NCBI RefSeq assembly: GCF_014212495.1
Contig: NZ_JACKZC010000004.1
Coordinates: forward strand, 62,001 to 126,000
DNA length: 64,000 nucleotides
Reading direction: 5' to 3'
Origin: Pontibacter sp. Tf4
GTDB lineage: Bacteria > Bacteroidota > Bacteroidia > Cytophagales > Hymenobacteraceae
Notes under the pieces: model-generated
The model's input: the letters and a program-made list of their open reading frames with translations, nothing else
The model's database searches: none
Told to the model about the DNA's origin: nothing
Program-made: the position numbers and the translations under genes
Part shown: piece by piece, positions 17,992 to 26,775 of the stretch
Layout: each line of letters begins with the position of its first letter
How positions within the stretch are numbered: the first letter of the stretch is position 1

Positions 17992-19088
17992 GCGTTGCAA
18001 CTATAGTGACCAGGGTGCTGGTTGGGCCGTTTTATAAAGAGAACACCGGCTTTTTCCTGTTCTTGTTTTTCCTGCTTTTTGGCTTGATGAATGCCCGGGA
18101 TCTGGTGTTGTACCATAGTAGCCTGATGCATACTATAGTTGCCACCGGAGTAGGGATGGGAGTGGCCATGCTGGCTGCGCTACTTTACAACTATAAATGT
18201 GCAGCTTTTGTGTTTCACAACTTGTCAAGGCCCGAAAATAGTTTTTTAATAAACATGCAGGCGCTACCAGTGCGGCAACAGTTTGCTATACTGTTTTTTT
18301 GCCAGGTTTTACTCGCAGCGCCGGTGCTGCTATACTTAGGGACAACTATAGCTATAGGTCTGCAGCAGGGGTTTATAGTTGCCGCGTTTGGGTTGGTGCT
18401 TTTCCTGATGCTCTCTTGCGCAGGCAGTGCTTTGCTATATGTGCGTAAACTGAATGGGACGCACAAGGCAACGCTCAGGTTGCCACTTTTGTTTTCGGGT
18501 AACTATACCAAATTGCCGGTCCTGTATCCATTGCATCATTTACTGCACGAGCGCAAACTGGCACTTCTGATAGTAAAGCTGTTCTCGTGTTTTGTATTTT
18601 ACATGGTGTTCATCGTGAACCGCGATGTTTTCTCGATCAACTATTTCCGGTTGTTGTTTCTGCTTTGCGCAACAGGCCATAGTATGCTGGTGTACTATAG
18701 TTTTGCGTTTACAGAAAAACAGCTGGCCTTTACCCGTAACCTGCCTGTTAGCAGAACAAAGCGCCTGTTAAATTACCTGCTTACCTACCTGCTGTTGTTA
18801 CTCCTCGAACTATGCCTGCTGTTAGTTTACTCCACGGGTTTAATGAACTGGATAGAACTTTTACAAACGTTTGCTATTGGACCAGGGCAACTTCTGCTGC
18901 TTATGGCAATTTTATACCTGCCAAACATGCACCTGCAGCGCTTCGGCTTATTTACTTGTTTGGTATATCTCGGTCTGGCCGTACTGCTGCCATCCGGCGT
19001 AACTATAGTATTGCTCGCCCAGGTAACTATAGCCCTCGCTATATTCTATAGTCGCTACTATAAGTTTGAATTAATGAATAGTGAGTAA
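17985..19088 (+). CDS. ABC-2-like multi-pass membrane protein
   Basis: A 367-residue, very hydrophobic protein with about ten predicted membrane segments and short loops, overlapping the ATPase gene. It is best read as its permease partner. I recognise no specific subfamily; the layout resembles ABC-2-type exporters. CTATAG copies are unusually frequent, recurring within short intervals from 18000 to 19050, and several encode Thr-Ile-Val/Ala or Tyr-Ser in membrane helices. The stop lies at the start of a GAGTAAT repeat. Substrate unknown. Confidence 0.8.
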   Translation: MLSVATIVTRVLVGPFYKENTGFFLFLFFLLFGLMNARDLVLYHSSLMHTIVATGVGMGVAMLAALLYNYKCAAFVFHNLSRPENSFLINMQALPVRQQFAILFFCQVLLAAPVLLYLGTTIAIGLQQGFIVAAFGLVLFLMLSCAGSALLYVRKLNGTHKATLRLPLLFSGNYTKLPVLYPLHHLLHERKLALLIVKLFSCFVFYMVFIVNRDVFSINYFRLLFLLCATGHSMLVYYSFAFTEKQLAFTRNLPVSRTKRLLNYLLTYLLLLLLELCLLLVYSTGLMNWIELLQTFAIGPGQLLLLMAILYLPNMHLQRFGLFTCLVYLGLAVLLPSGVTIVLLAQVTIALAIFYSRYYKFELMNSE

Positions 19089-19106
19089 TGAGTAATGAGT
19101 AATGAT
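19074..19106. repeat. GAGTAAT heptamer repeat at a gene end
   Basis: Three near-perfect GAGTAAT/GAGTAATGA units starting inside the last codons of the ABC membrane-protein gene. Confidence 0.75.
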
Positions 19107-19165
19107 CAGGAGGCCACCTTTCTAACTTCCAAACTTTCTAACTTTATAACTCACTAACTCTTAAA

Positions 19166-19795
19166 CTATAAATATTCTTCAATGTCGCCGGCTCCCTGGC
19201 GCAGAACTTCAAATTCGTTGTTAGTGGCGTCTACCACCGTGGAGGCAATATTATTACCCGGACCACCGTCGATTACCATGTCTACTAAGTTTCTGTACTT
19301 CTCATAGATCAGTTCGGGGTCGGTGCTGTATTCCAGTATCTCATCTTCGTCCCGGATAGAAGTTGAAAGGATCGGGTGGCCCAGCTCGCGGACCAGCGCT
19401 AAGGCAATGTTGTTGTCGGGTACGCGTATCCCTACCGTTTTCTTTTTGGCAGCCGCATACTTGGGTACATTGCTGTTTGCATTCAGAATGAATGTGAATG
19501 GTCCGGGCAGTGCCTTTTTCATTACCTTGTAAGTAGGGGTGTCAATTTTAGCGTAGTCCGAAATGTGGGTGAGGTCGGAGCAGATGAACGACAGGTTTAC
19601 TTTGTCGGGTTTCACGCCTTTTATCTGGCACACCCGCTCTATGGCGCGTGTGTTGTGTATGTCGCAGCCCATCCCATAAATAGTGTCGGTAGGGTAGATG
19701 ATGACACCGCCATTGCGCAGTACTTCGGCTGCTTCGCGAATTTTTTTCTCCTGTGGGTTGTCCGGGTGAATCTGTAAGAAAACAGCGTTGCTCAT
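19166..19795 (-). CDS. TsaC/YciO (Sua5-YrdC) family protein
   Basis: Sua5/YciO/YrdC fold, 209 residues. TsaC members make threonylcarbamoyl-AMP for the t6A37 tRNA modification. Visible: GGVIIYPTDTIYGMGCDI, a KGVKPDKVNLSFIC segment, KALPGPFTFIL, VGIRVPDN and HPILSTSIRDED with the STS loop. The sequence looks closer to the YciO branch, whose role in t6A synthesis is less certain than TsaC's. Cytosolic. It is divergent from mltG across a 264-bp region that contains the palindrome TATCTTTGCAAAGATA. Confidence 0.9.
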   Translation of the reverse strand: MSNAVFLQIHPDNPQEKKIREAAEVLRNGGVIIYPTDTIYGMGCDIHNTRAIERVCQIKGVKPDKVNLSFICSDLTHISDYAKIDTPTYKVMKKALPGPFTFILNANSNVPKYAAAKKKTVGIRVPDNNIALALVRELGHPILSTSIRDEDEILEYSTDPELIYEKYRNLVDMVIDGGPGNNIASTVVDATNNEFEVLRQGAGDIEEYL

Positions 19796-19929
19796 AGTTT
19801 TATAGTTCTGGTTATAGTTGGTATGGTTTGTTTTTATCTTGTTTTACAGCGCCAGGCGTTTCCGAAAGGCTTAAGCAGGCATACTCATAAAAGGGCGTAT
19901 ACGTTATGCGTAAGGTTTATAGTTAGGCG

Positions 19930-19945
19930 TATCTTTGCAAAGATA
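19930..19945. promoter_or_regulatory. Palindromic double -7 element TATCTTTGCAAAGATA
   Basis: A perfect 16-bp palindrome between divergent genes, with TATCTTTG (TAnnTTTG) on both strands. The TsaC-family gene starts 134 bp to the left and mltG 114 bp to the right. No -33 TTTG at normal spacing was found, so it may be an operator instead. Confidence 0.55.
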
Positions 19946-20059
19946 ATTCACTCATTCACACTATCACGCATTCGCAATTAGGAACAGAAGTGTTATTTTT
20001 GGCGGTTAATGTAAAAAAGGCCGGAACCTATAACACCCGCTGTGCCTTTACCCTTTATT

Positions 20060-21133
20060 ATGGCTAAGAAAGTAGCAACTACAACCAAAAGAAAGAAAAA
20101 AGAAAAGAGCAAGGTAATTCCTGCCATCACGGTGCTGCTGGTACTGCTCTTTGTGTGCTTCTCATATTACGCGTACCAGATCGTGTACACGGGCAACGTA
20201 GATACCAAAGACCAGGAAATGTATGTGTACATCCCGACCGGTGCCACCTACGAGCAGGCCATGGACTCTGTGGAGGCCAGCGGCGTGATCATCGATCCGT
20301 TATCGCTGCGCTTTATGGCCAAGCTGATGGATTATCCTGAACTGGTAAAGCCGGGCCGTTATAAACTGGAAAATGGCTGGGGCAACCGCCAACTGATAGG
20401 TGTACTACGCTCCGGGCAGCAGACTCCCGTAAAACTTACCTTTACCAATGTGCGCCTGCGCAGCCAGCTGGCCGAAAAACTGGCCGCCGAAATCGAGCCG
20501 TCCAAAGAACAGATCGATGCGCTGCTGAATGACCCGAAATACCTGGAGACGCTGGAATTTGACACTACCAACGTAGTGAGCCTCTTTATCCCGAACACCT
20601 ACGAAGTGTACTGGACCATTACCGCCGAGGAACTGATGCAGCGCATGAAGACCGAGTATGACAAGTTCTGGACAGCAGAGCGCCTCGAGAAAGCTGAAAA
20701 GCTGAATTTAACGCAACAGCAGGTTTCCACGCTGGCATCTATCGTTCAGGCCGAAACAATAAAGAACGACGAAAAACCACGTGTGGCTGGCGTATATCTG
20801 AACCGTCTGGAAAAAGGTATGCTGCTGCAGGCCGACCCGACAGTTGTATTTGCTGTTGGTGATTTTAACATACGCCGCGTACTGAATGTGCACCTGCGTC
20901 ACGATTCGCCTTACAACACTTACAAATACAAAGGCTTACCTCCGGGTCCTATCAACGTGCCGAACATTTCGAGCATCGACGCCGTGTTGAACCCTGAAAA
21001 GCACGACTACATTTACTTCTGCGCCAAAGAGGATTTCTCGGGGTACCATAGTTTTGCCAGAACCGTAGCCGAGCACCAGGCCAATGCCCGCCGCTACCAG
21101 CAAGCCCTGAACCAGCGGAATATTATGAAGTAA
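20060..21133 (+). CDS. mltG: Endolytic murein transglycosylase
   Basis: Inner-membrane lytic transglycosylase that cleaves nascent glycan strands and so helps set glycan length. 357 residues: Lys-rich cytosolic N-terminus (1-23), one membrane anchor (about 24-44), a LysM-like region with YIPTGATYEQAMDSV, then the YceG catalytic domain with VSTLASIVQAETIKNDEKPRVAGVYLNRL, QADPTVVFAVGD and a C-terminal FCAKEDFSGYHSFARTVAEHQAN. The catalytic Glu is the one in VQAET. ATG 20060 is preferred over a GTG at 20042. Confidence 0.95.
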   Translation: MAKKVATTTKRKKKEKSKVIPAITVLLVLLFVCFSYYAYQIVYTGNVDTKDQEMYVYIPTGATYEQAMDSVEASGVIIDPLSLRFMAKLMDYPELVKPGRYKLENGWGNRQLIGVLRSGQQTPVKLTFTNVRLRSQLAEKLAAEIEPSKEQIDALLNDPKYLETLEFDTTNVVSLFIPNTYEVYWTITAEELMQRMKTEYDKFWTAERLEKAEKLNLTQQQVSTLASIVQAETIKNDEKPRVAGVYLNRLEKGMLLQADPTVVFAVGDFNIRRVLNVHLRHDSPYNTYKYKGLPPGPINVPNISSIDAVLNPEKHDYIYFCAKEDFSGYHSFARTVAEHQANARRYQQALNQRNIMK

Positions 21134-21239
21134 TTTAATTGTTGAATGGCTGAATTGTTAAATTGTTGATTCGGTAAAAAACCGATGTTACCATGATCAG
21201 TTTAGCCATTTAACAATTTAACCTTTAACCATTTAAGCA
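21134..21239. repeat. AT-rich inverted segments between mltG and the thioesterase gene
   Basis: ATTGTTAAATTGTT-type words on one side and AACAATTTAACC-type words on the other form a loose inverted repeat around TCGGTaaaaaACCGA. It could end the mltG transcript, but there is no T run. Confidence 0.45.
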
Positions 21240-21653
21240 GTGTTTGAATCAGAAGTACAGATACGGGTGCGGTATGCCGAAACCGACCAGATGGGCTATG
21301 TATACTATGGCAACTATGGCGCTTACTATGAGGTAGCCCGTACCGAGGTGTTTCGCCGGCTTGGTATCCATTACAAAGAGATGGAAGCCACCGGTACCAT
21401 GATGCCTGTACTGGAGCTGAAGTGTAAATACATTCGCCCGGCCAAGTACGATGACCTGCTGACGATAAAGCTGCTGGTAAAGCACAAGCCGCACGGCACA
21501 CGTATAAAGTTTGAGTACGAGGTGTATAACGAGGAGCAGACACTGCTGAACGTTGGCGAAACTACGATGGTGTTTGTGGACATGCAGACTGGCAGGCCAA
21601 CCGCAGTGCCCGAGCTGATACACCAGAAACTGGACGCTTATTTTAGCGAATGA
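21240..21653 (+). CDS. YbgC/4HBT-family acyl-CoA thioesterase
   Basis: A 137-residue single hot-dog-fold protein. The opening RVRYAETDQMGYVYYGNYGAYYEVARTEVFR is the 4-hydroxybenzoyl-CoA thioesterase signature, with the catalytic Asp in ETDQMG. It likely hydrolyses a small or medium acyl-CoA in the cytosol. It starts with GTG and its stop overlaps the ATG of the BrkB-family gene by 4 bp (translational coupling). Substrate not predictable. Confidence 0.9.
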   Translation: MFESEVQIRVRYAETDQMGYVYYGNYGAYYEVARTEVFRRLGIHYKEMEATGTMMPVLELKCKYIRPAKYDDLLTIKLLVKHKPHGTRIKFEYEVYNEEQTLLNVGETTMVFVDMQTGRPTAVPELIHQKLDAYFSE

Positions 21654-22612
21654 AGTATAACCAGCAATACCTGAAGCGCCGCCGGGCTTACCGTAAGTTT
21701 ATCGTTTTCCTGAAAAGGTGGCGGTTCAACAACGGGCAGTCGTCGGTGTACGAAGTGGCCGATGTGCTGCTGGGCGAGCTGCGCCTGGACTCCATCACCA
21801 AACGGGCTTCGTACATGGCCTTCAACTTTACGCTGGCTACATTCCCAACCATCATCTTCCTCTTTACGCTCATCCCGTATTTCCCCAGTATTCTGTCGCT
21901 GGACCTTGGCGAGAGTATCCTCGACTTTCTGGCGGACTTTATGCCTGCCGAGATGTACTCCGTAGCCTACGGCACAATTGAGGACATTGTAAATAAGCCA
22001 CGCGGGGGCTTGTTGTCTTTCGGTTTTCTGTTTGCGCTGGTGCTTTCTACCAACGGCATCATGTCGCTGATGGATGCCTTTGACAAAAAATACCATACAT
22101 TTTACAAGCGCACCTACCTCAAAAAACGATTGATCGCTACCATCCTTACAGCGGCATTGTCGCTTATCCTGCTCCTGGCAGTGGCAGCTATCTTTTTCGG
22201 GCAATGGATACTGGATGCGCTGGTGTTTTATGAGGTAGTAACCGAAAGCTACACCTACACACTGATCGTGATCCTGAAGTATGTGGCGATCATCCTGCTG
22301 TTTTTGCTGGCCACCTCGCTGATCTACTACTATGTGCCGGCCATCGAAGATAAGTGGCCTTTCTTTTCGGCGGGGGCAGTAGTGGCAACCGGGCTGATCT
22401 TTCTGGTGTCGATGATCTTCTCGATGTACATCAGCGCCTTTGATACTTATAACAAGTTCTATGGGTCTATCGGGGCACTGATCGGTCTGATGATCTGGCT
22501 CGATTTTGTGTCGATGATCCTGATCCTGGGCTTCGAGATAAATGTAAGCATGGACACCGTAACAAAGCGCCTGGTGCGCCGCAGAACCAAAAAAGCAGAA
22601 ACAGCGGTGTAA
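21650..22612 (+). CDS. YihY/virulence factor BrkB family membrane protein
   Basis: A 320-residue inner-membrane protein. A charged N-terminus (1-50) is followed by six hydrophobic segments; ASYMAFNFTLATFPTIIFLFTLIPYFP, KPRGGLLSFGFLFALVLSTNGIMSLMDAF, YYYVPA and FYGSIGALIGLMIWLDFVSMILILGFEIN are family marks. Once called ribonuclease BN in error; true function unknown, possibly transport of a lipid or solute. Cotranscribed with the thioesterase. Confidence 0.92.
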   Translation: MKYNQQYLKRRRAYRKFIVFLKRWRFNNGQSSVYEVADVLLGELRLDSITKRASYMAFNFTLATFPTIIFLFTLIPYFPSILSLDLGESILDFLADFMPAEMYSVAYGTIEDIVNKPRGGLLSFGFLFALVLSTNGIMSLMDAFDKKYHTFYKRTYLKKRLIATILTAALSLILLLAVAAIFFGQWILDALVFYEVVTESYTYTLIVILKYVAIILLFLLATSLIYYYVPAIEDKWPFFSAGAVVATGLIFLVSMIFSMYISAFDTYNKFYGSIGALIGLMIWLDFVSMILILGFEINVSMDTVTKRLVRRRTKKAETAV

Positions 22613-22702
22613 AGCTATAGTTGCACCCGAAAAATTTTCTGCTTCTTTATCAGTAGTTTATAGTTTAAACGCCGGAACAAGCAAAAAATATTGCCGTATA
22701 GT

Positions 22703-22733
22703 TTTGAAAATTCGGTGCGGTGCTATACTTTTG
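22703..22733 (+). promoter_or_regulatory. Promoter of tRNA-Ser
   Basis: TTTG (22703-22706), 19-bp spacer, TACTTTTG (22726-22733); the tRNA begins 17 bp later. A textbook Bacteroidota promoter. Confidence 0.85.
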
Positions 22734-22749
22734 CTGCACGATTAATTAC

Positions 22750-22834
22750 AGAGAGTTGGCGGAGTGGTCGAACGCGGCGGTCTTGAAAACCGTTGACTGT
22801 AACAGGTCCGGGGGTTCGAATCCCTCACTCTCTG
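22750..22834 (+). tRNA. tRNA-Ser(UGA)
   Basis: 85 nt. The acceptor AGAGAGT (22750-22756) pairs with ACTCTCT (22827-22833), with discriminator G at 22834. The anticodon loop CTTGAAA has anticodon TGA (UCA codons). A long class II variable arm and a T arm with GGTTCGAATCC are present. CCA is not encoded. Its 3' end and terminator are partly duplicated at 41858-41914. Confidence 0.96.
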
Positions 22835-22836
22835 CA

Positions 22837-22866
22837 AAGCCTGAGCTACACAGCTCAGGCTTTTTT
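22837..22866 (+). terminator. Terminator of tRNA-Ser
   Basis: AAGCCTGAGCT (22837-22847) pairs with AGCTCAGGCTT, loop ACAC, then six T residues. Confidence 0.93.
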
Positions 22867-22926
22867 GTTTTCAAGGCCTACCATTTCCCAGTTTCTTATC
22901 CGTACTCAGGCCAACATTGCCAGCGC

Positions 22927-23853
22927 TTATTTATTAGTTTCGTTAAGCACTCTGCCGTTACTCTTATCTTCGTTAAAAGTCGGAATGGTATAGGTCTGGC
23001 TATCGCCTAACAGGTGCATTTTCAGGTCATATATGGTAAACGGTTCGCCTTCTTTAATATCGTATATATTGGTGCTGCTGATGTCCATACCATCCAGTAT
23101 GGTTACCAGCCCGCTACCTACCACTTCTATCTCTCTTCCATCCTTTACAAGTATAGCAGTATCTTCTTCCAGACCTATGCCAATGCAGCCTGGGTTTTGT
23201 GCTACTGTCTGTGCCATGCGTATAATCCGCCCTCTGTCTATAAAATGGGTGTCAATGGCCACATTCTTCAGCAGGTCCAGCCCGGCGGTGGCGCTTACCT
23301 GGTCTTTCAGCATACCGCCCTGCGCTTTCCCTTTATAGATCATGTTTGTAGACATGGCGGAGGCGCCTGCACTGGTACCTGCTATAATTACCCGTTCGTT
23401 CATATACCGCTGCTTAATACGCTCCAGTAAAGGGCTGCCACCCAATATAGCCGTTAACCGCAGCTGGTCGCCGCCGGTAAACATAATACCGGCTGCTTTT
23501 CCGACAAGCTCTATTTTCTCCGGATCCTTTGCATCATCCCGTGTCCTGACATCTACAATCTTTACATTTGTAATGCCCAGTTCATCAAATACCCTCACAT
23601 ACTCTTTAGCCGACGGTTCCGGCTCGCTTGAGGCAGCCGGTATAACTACGACCAGGGGATTTTTACCTTTCAGTTCTTTTACAAAGCGCTTCAGGATCTG
23701 CTCGCTGATAAAGCTCTTATTCTCATCCTGAGATTCAGGACGTTCTTCTTCGTTTTTGCTTTCTTTCCCACCAATGGCCAGCAGTATACCTTTAGGTACA
23801 GGCAAACCCAGTTTCTCCCTCTTTTTAGCCGAAGATTTTGTTTTTACTGTCAT
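22927..23853 (-). CDS. cphB: Cyanophycinase (peptidase family S51)
   Basis: Exopeptidase that cuts cyanophycin (multi-L-Arg-poly-L-Asp) to beta-Asp-Arg dipeptides. 308 residues with a Lys-rich N-terminus and no signal peptide, so it is predicted to act on intracellular granules. Family marks: KGILLAIGGKE, VVVIPAASSEP, MFTGGDQ (127-130), the nucleophile elbow AGTSAGASAM (Ser161), DTHFIDRGR (from 201, His203) and GCIGIGLEEDTAILV. It is divergent from the sensor kinase gene, and the synthetase cphA and isoaspartyl peptidase lie 4-8 kb to the right. Intracellular and extracellular (CphE) types share the fold; the missing signal peptide favours the intracellular type. Confidence 0.93.
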   Translation of the reverse strand: MTVKTKSSAKKREKLGLPVPKGILLAIGGKESKNEEERPESQDENKSFISEQILKRFVKELKGKNPLVVVIPAASSEPEPSAKEYVRVFDELGITNVKIVDVRTRDDAKDPEKIELVGKAAGIMFTGGDQLRLTAILGGSPLLERIKQRYMNERVIIAGTSAGASAMSTNMIYKGKAQGGMLKDQVSATAGLDLLKNVAIDTHFIDRGRIIRMAQTVAQNPGCIGIGLEEDTAILVKDGREIEVVGSGLVTILDGMDISSTNIYDIKEGEPFTIYDLKMHLLGDSQTYTIPTFNEDKSNGRVLNETNK

Positions 23854-24242
23854 CTGCGGTCGGTTTAGTTCCAGAATTTAGAATAGCAGCTATAGTAGGT
23901 TTGGTGCCCGCTTTTGTAGTAACACAAATAACTATAGCTATAGTTATCAGTATACGCTATACAATTTAAAGCTGCTGTGCTGCTGCCTGTAAATACTGTA
24001 TAACATCAGCCCATGCAGTAGTTACCTGCAGTGCTACGTATAAGTACTTAATTGCCAGTGTGCCTGATGCCTGTGTTAACCAGGGCAGAACCCGTTTGTA
24101 CGTAGCTTTATGCCCTGGGCGATTCATCCTAGTTGGTGTAACTCCAATTTATAGCATTTGCAGGAATGTACATCCGGGAACCTGACTACTAAAGTGACGG
24201 GTATTAGAAGATTGGCTGTCCGAACCTATTTTACTTTATAGA
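23854..24242. promoter_or_regulatory. Divergent control region of cphB and the sensor kinase
   Basis: 389 bp without a gene. It holds CTATAG copies near 23933, TAAGTACTTA at 24041-24050, and an inverted repeat CCAGGGCA (24080-24087) / TGCCCTGG (24111-24118) with a 23-nt loop. I see no clear TAnnTTTG element in either direction. Confidence 0.5.
24041..24050. promoter_or_regulatory. TAAGTACTTA palindrome, copy 1
   Basis: A 10-bp perfect palindrome upstream of cphB and the kinase gene; the same 10-mer recurs at 30875 and 31043. Confidence 0.5.
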
Positions 24243-26597
24243 ATGCAAACATCTGAGCAACAGCTTACCAGTGTTCTTAAAGCGTACGAGCAAGTACCGG
24301 ATCTATACCTGATCTTTTCTCCCGGGCTGGTCATACTTACCGCATCCGATGCCTACCTGAAAGCAACCAACATCAGCCGTGAAGATATAGTTGGTAAGCA
24401 GCTCTTCGATATATTTCCGGACAACCCTGCAGCTATAGTTGCCAATGGTGTTAAGAATTTAAAACATTCGCTGCAGCAGGTGCTGGCTACCAAACAACCC
24501 CACCGCATGGCTGTGCAGCAGTTCGATCTTCCCTTGCCGGCTGCAATGGATGGTGGTTTTGCCGGGAAATACTGGTTGCCACTTAACACGCCTGTGCTTG
24601 ATGAGCAGGGTAGAGTGCAGTACATCATCCATAAAGTAGAAGACGTTACAGACCAGGTAAGCAACAACGGAACAGCAAAAAAGATTGGGTTTGCTGATGA
24701 AACACCTGATAGCACCTGTACAACTGTTGGAAGAACTATAGCAGAGGAAACCTTAGCCAGGTCAGAGCAGAAGTACCGCACCCTGTTCGATTCTATAGAC
24801 GAAGGCTACTGCATTATCCAGATGATCTATGATGATGCTGGCAAGGCCATTGATTTCAGGTACCTGCAGGTAAACCAGGCTTTTGAACGCAACAACGGCC
24901 TTCACAACGCAGAGGGTAAAACCATTCGGGAGTTAGCGCCCGACATTGAACCAAAGTGGATGGAGATTTACGACCAGGTGGCCCAGACAGGTACGCCGTT
25001 GCGTTTCGAGGAGTCTTCAAAGGCACTACACCGTATTTTTTCGCTCTATGCTTTCCGTATCGGTGATCCTGCCGAGCATTCGGTAGCTGTTATTTTCTCT
25101 GATATCACAAACCACAAAAAAGCGCAGGAAGCCCTGCGGGAATCGGAAGAACAGTTTAGGCTTTTTGTTACGGCCAGCTCCGATATCATCTATAAAATGA
25201 ACGCAGACTGGAGCCTGATGCAACTGGTGACCGGGGAGGATTTTTTCCCTCATACCGGGGAGACTGCCTGCTCCTGGGTAGATGTTCATATCCCGGCAGA
25301 AGAGCGGGGGGTGGTAAACGCAGCTATTCGGGAGGCTATAAATACACAAAGTATCTTCAGGTTAGAGCATAAAGTAAATAAAGCTGATGGAACTATAGGT
25401 TGGGTGTCGTCGCGGGCTATACCTGTTTTAGATAAGCAGGGCAGGATAAAGGAATGGTTTGGAACAGCCAGCGACATAACCCTGCGCAAGCAGGCCGAGC
25501 AGCAATTGCATCACCTGAATGATACGTTAGAGCACCTGGTAGCCGACCGCACGCGCGAACTGAATGAAAGTAAACTTTTCGCTGAACAGATCACGGAGGC
25601 AACACCCGATTTTATTATGATCTTTAACCTGCTCACAAACAGGGTAGAATTTGTGAATCAGGGCCCTTATTCCGATAACCAGGATCGTTACCAGGAAACG
25701 CTTCGCATTGGATATGAGGAATTAATGGGCAGGTCGCATCCGGATGACCGGCAAAAACTGTGCATGTTCATAGACGGGTTCAGGACAGCGCCTGACCAGA
25801 CGGCACGCACGTTAGAGTACCGCGTTGTGAATGAGGGCAAAATTACCTGGTACCGTAGCAGAGGAAAAGTGTTCCGGCGCGACCACCAAGGCAAACCGAC
25901 CCATTTCATCAGTGTGGTGCAGGACATCAGCGATCTAAAACAACTGGAGCAGGAAAACCTGCAGATACGCCTCGAACAGCAAAGAAATAACCTGCTGACC
26001 ATACTCGAAGCGCAGGAGGAGGAACGCAGGCGCATGTCCGAGTCTTTGCACAACGGATTAGCACAGTTACTATATGCCACAAAGCTTACCGTAGATGAAG
26101 TAGCCCACAAAGTACCGAACGAATACGTAAAAAAACTGAACAAACTGCTGATCGAAGCCATAAGTGAGACCAGGAGGGTATCGCATGAGCTGGTGCCTGT
26201 CATTTTAAAGGACTTTGGGCTGAAGCGGGCTATAACGGATATGTGTGAGAGCCTTAAAAGCGATAACCTGCAGTTGGATTGTGAAATAGAAAGCTTTGAG
26301 ACGAAGCTTGATGTTTACCAGGAACTGTTGCTCTACCGGATCAGCCAGGAGCTGATCAATAACATTCTGAAACATGCAAAAGCCACCGAAGCCAAAATTC
26401 TGCTGTACCAGGAGGACGGAGAGATCTTTTTAAAAGTGCGGGATAACGGCGTTGGTGTAAAAAAACGGCTAACAGGGCAGAAGGGGATCGGGCTGCGCAG
26501 CATCGAAGACCGGGTTAAGTTACTGAACGGTACCTTTGCTGTTTCGGTACCTTCAACTGGTAAGGGCACGCAGGTTGTTGTCTCTATACCATTGTAA
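24243..26597 (+). CDS. Cytosolic multi-PAS sensor histidine kinase (HisKA_3/NarL type)
   Basis: A 784-residue kinase without signal peptide or membrane segments, so it senses something in the cytosol. Domains: PAS1 (about 15-138), PAS2 (175-293), PAS3 (302-415), a short coiled coil (416-445), PAS4 (446-565), a HisKA_3 dimerisation domain with EEERRRMSESLHNGLAQ (phospho-acceptor His603) and HATPase_c with the N box around ELINNILKHAKA (Asn706/707), DNGVG (734-738) and GIGLRSIEDRV. HisKA_3 kinases normally pair with NarL/FixJ regulators; one lies at 31492, across iaaA-cphA. That makes a split pair controlling the cyanophycin genes likely, by inference. Ligand or cofactor of the PAS domains unknown. 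Confidence 0.92.
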   Translation: MQTSEQQLTSVLKAYEQVPDLYLIFSPGLVILTASDAYLKATNISREDIVGKQLFDIFPDNPAAIVANGVKNLKHSLQQVLATKQPHRMAVQQFDLPLPAAMDGGFAGKYWLPLNTPVLDEQGRVQYIIHKVEDVTDQVSNNGTAKKIGFADETPDSTCTTVGRTIAEETLARSEQKYRTLFDSIDEGYCIIQMIYDDAGKAIDFRYLQVNQAFERNNGLHNAEGKTIRELAPDIEPKWMEIYDQVAQTGTPLRFEESSKALHRIFSLYAFRIGDPAEHSVAVIFSDITNHKKAQEALRESEEQFRLFVTASSDIIYKMNADWSLMQLVTGEDFFPHTGETACSWVDVHIPAEERGVVNAAIREAINTQSIFRLEHKVNKADGTIGWVSSRAIPVLDKQGRIKEWFGTASDITLRKQAEQQLHHLNDTLEHLVADRTRELNESKLFAEQITEATPDFIMIFNLLTNRVEFVNQGPYSDNQDRYQETLRIGYEELMGRSHPDDRQKLCMFIDGFRTAPDQTARTLEYRVVNEGKITWYRSRGKVFRRDHQGKPTHFISVVQDISDLKQLEQENLQIRLEQQRNNLLTILEAQEEERRRMSESLHNGLAQLLYATKLTVDEVAHKVPNEYVKKLNKLLIEAISETRRVSHELVPVILKDFGLKRAITDMCESLKSDNLQLDCEIESFETKLDVYQELLLYRISQELINNILKHAKATEAKILLYQEDGEIFLKVRDNGVGVKKRLTGQKGIGLRSIEDRVKLLNGTFAVSVPSTGKGTQVVVSIPL

Positions 26598-26669
26598 AAA
26601 GGAAAGAGTTTGCTCCGGGCACAGACGCGTTAACTTTTTTTAGTGTTCTATCAGCCTGAGTAAAGGGCT

Positions 26670-26725
26670 AAACTATAGCAAACAAGCCGCCCTTTTAGAG
26701 TGGAGCGGCTTGTTTGCTATAGTTT
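26670..26725. terminator. Bidirectional terminator with a 21-bp perfect stem
   Basis: Arms 26670-26690 and 26705-26725 are perfect 21-nt complements around a 14-nt loop, between the convergent kinase and iaaA genes. The base of each arm is AAACTATAG or its complement and the inner part is GC-rich (AAGCCGC/GCGGCTT). Confidence 0.85.
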
Positions 26726-26775
26726 ATAGTTGAGGTTTTGTCAGCAACCAGTACAGTAAGTCAACGTGGGGCAGC

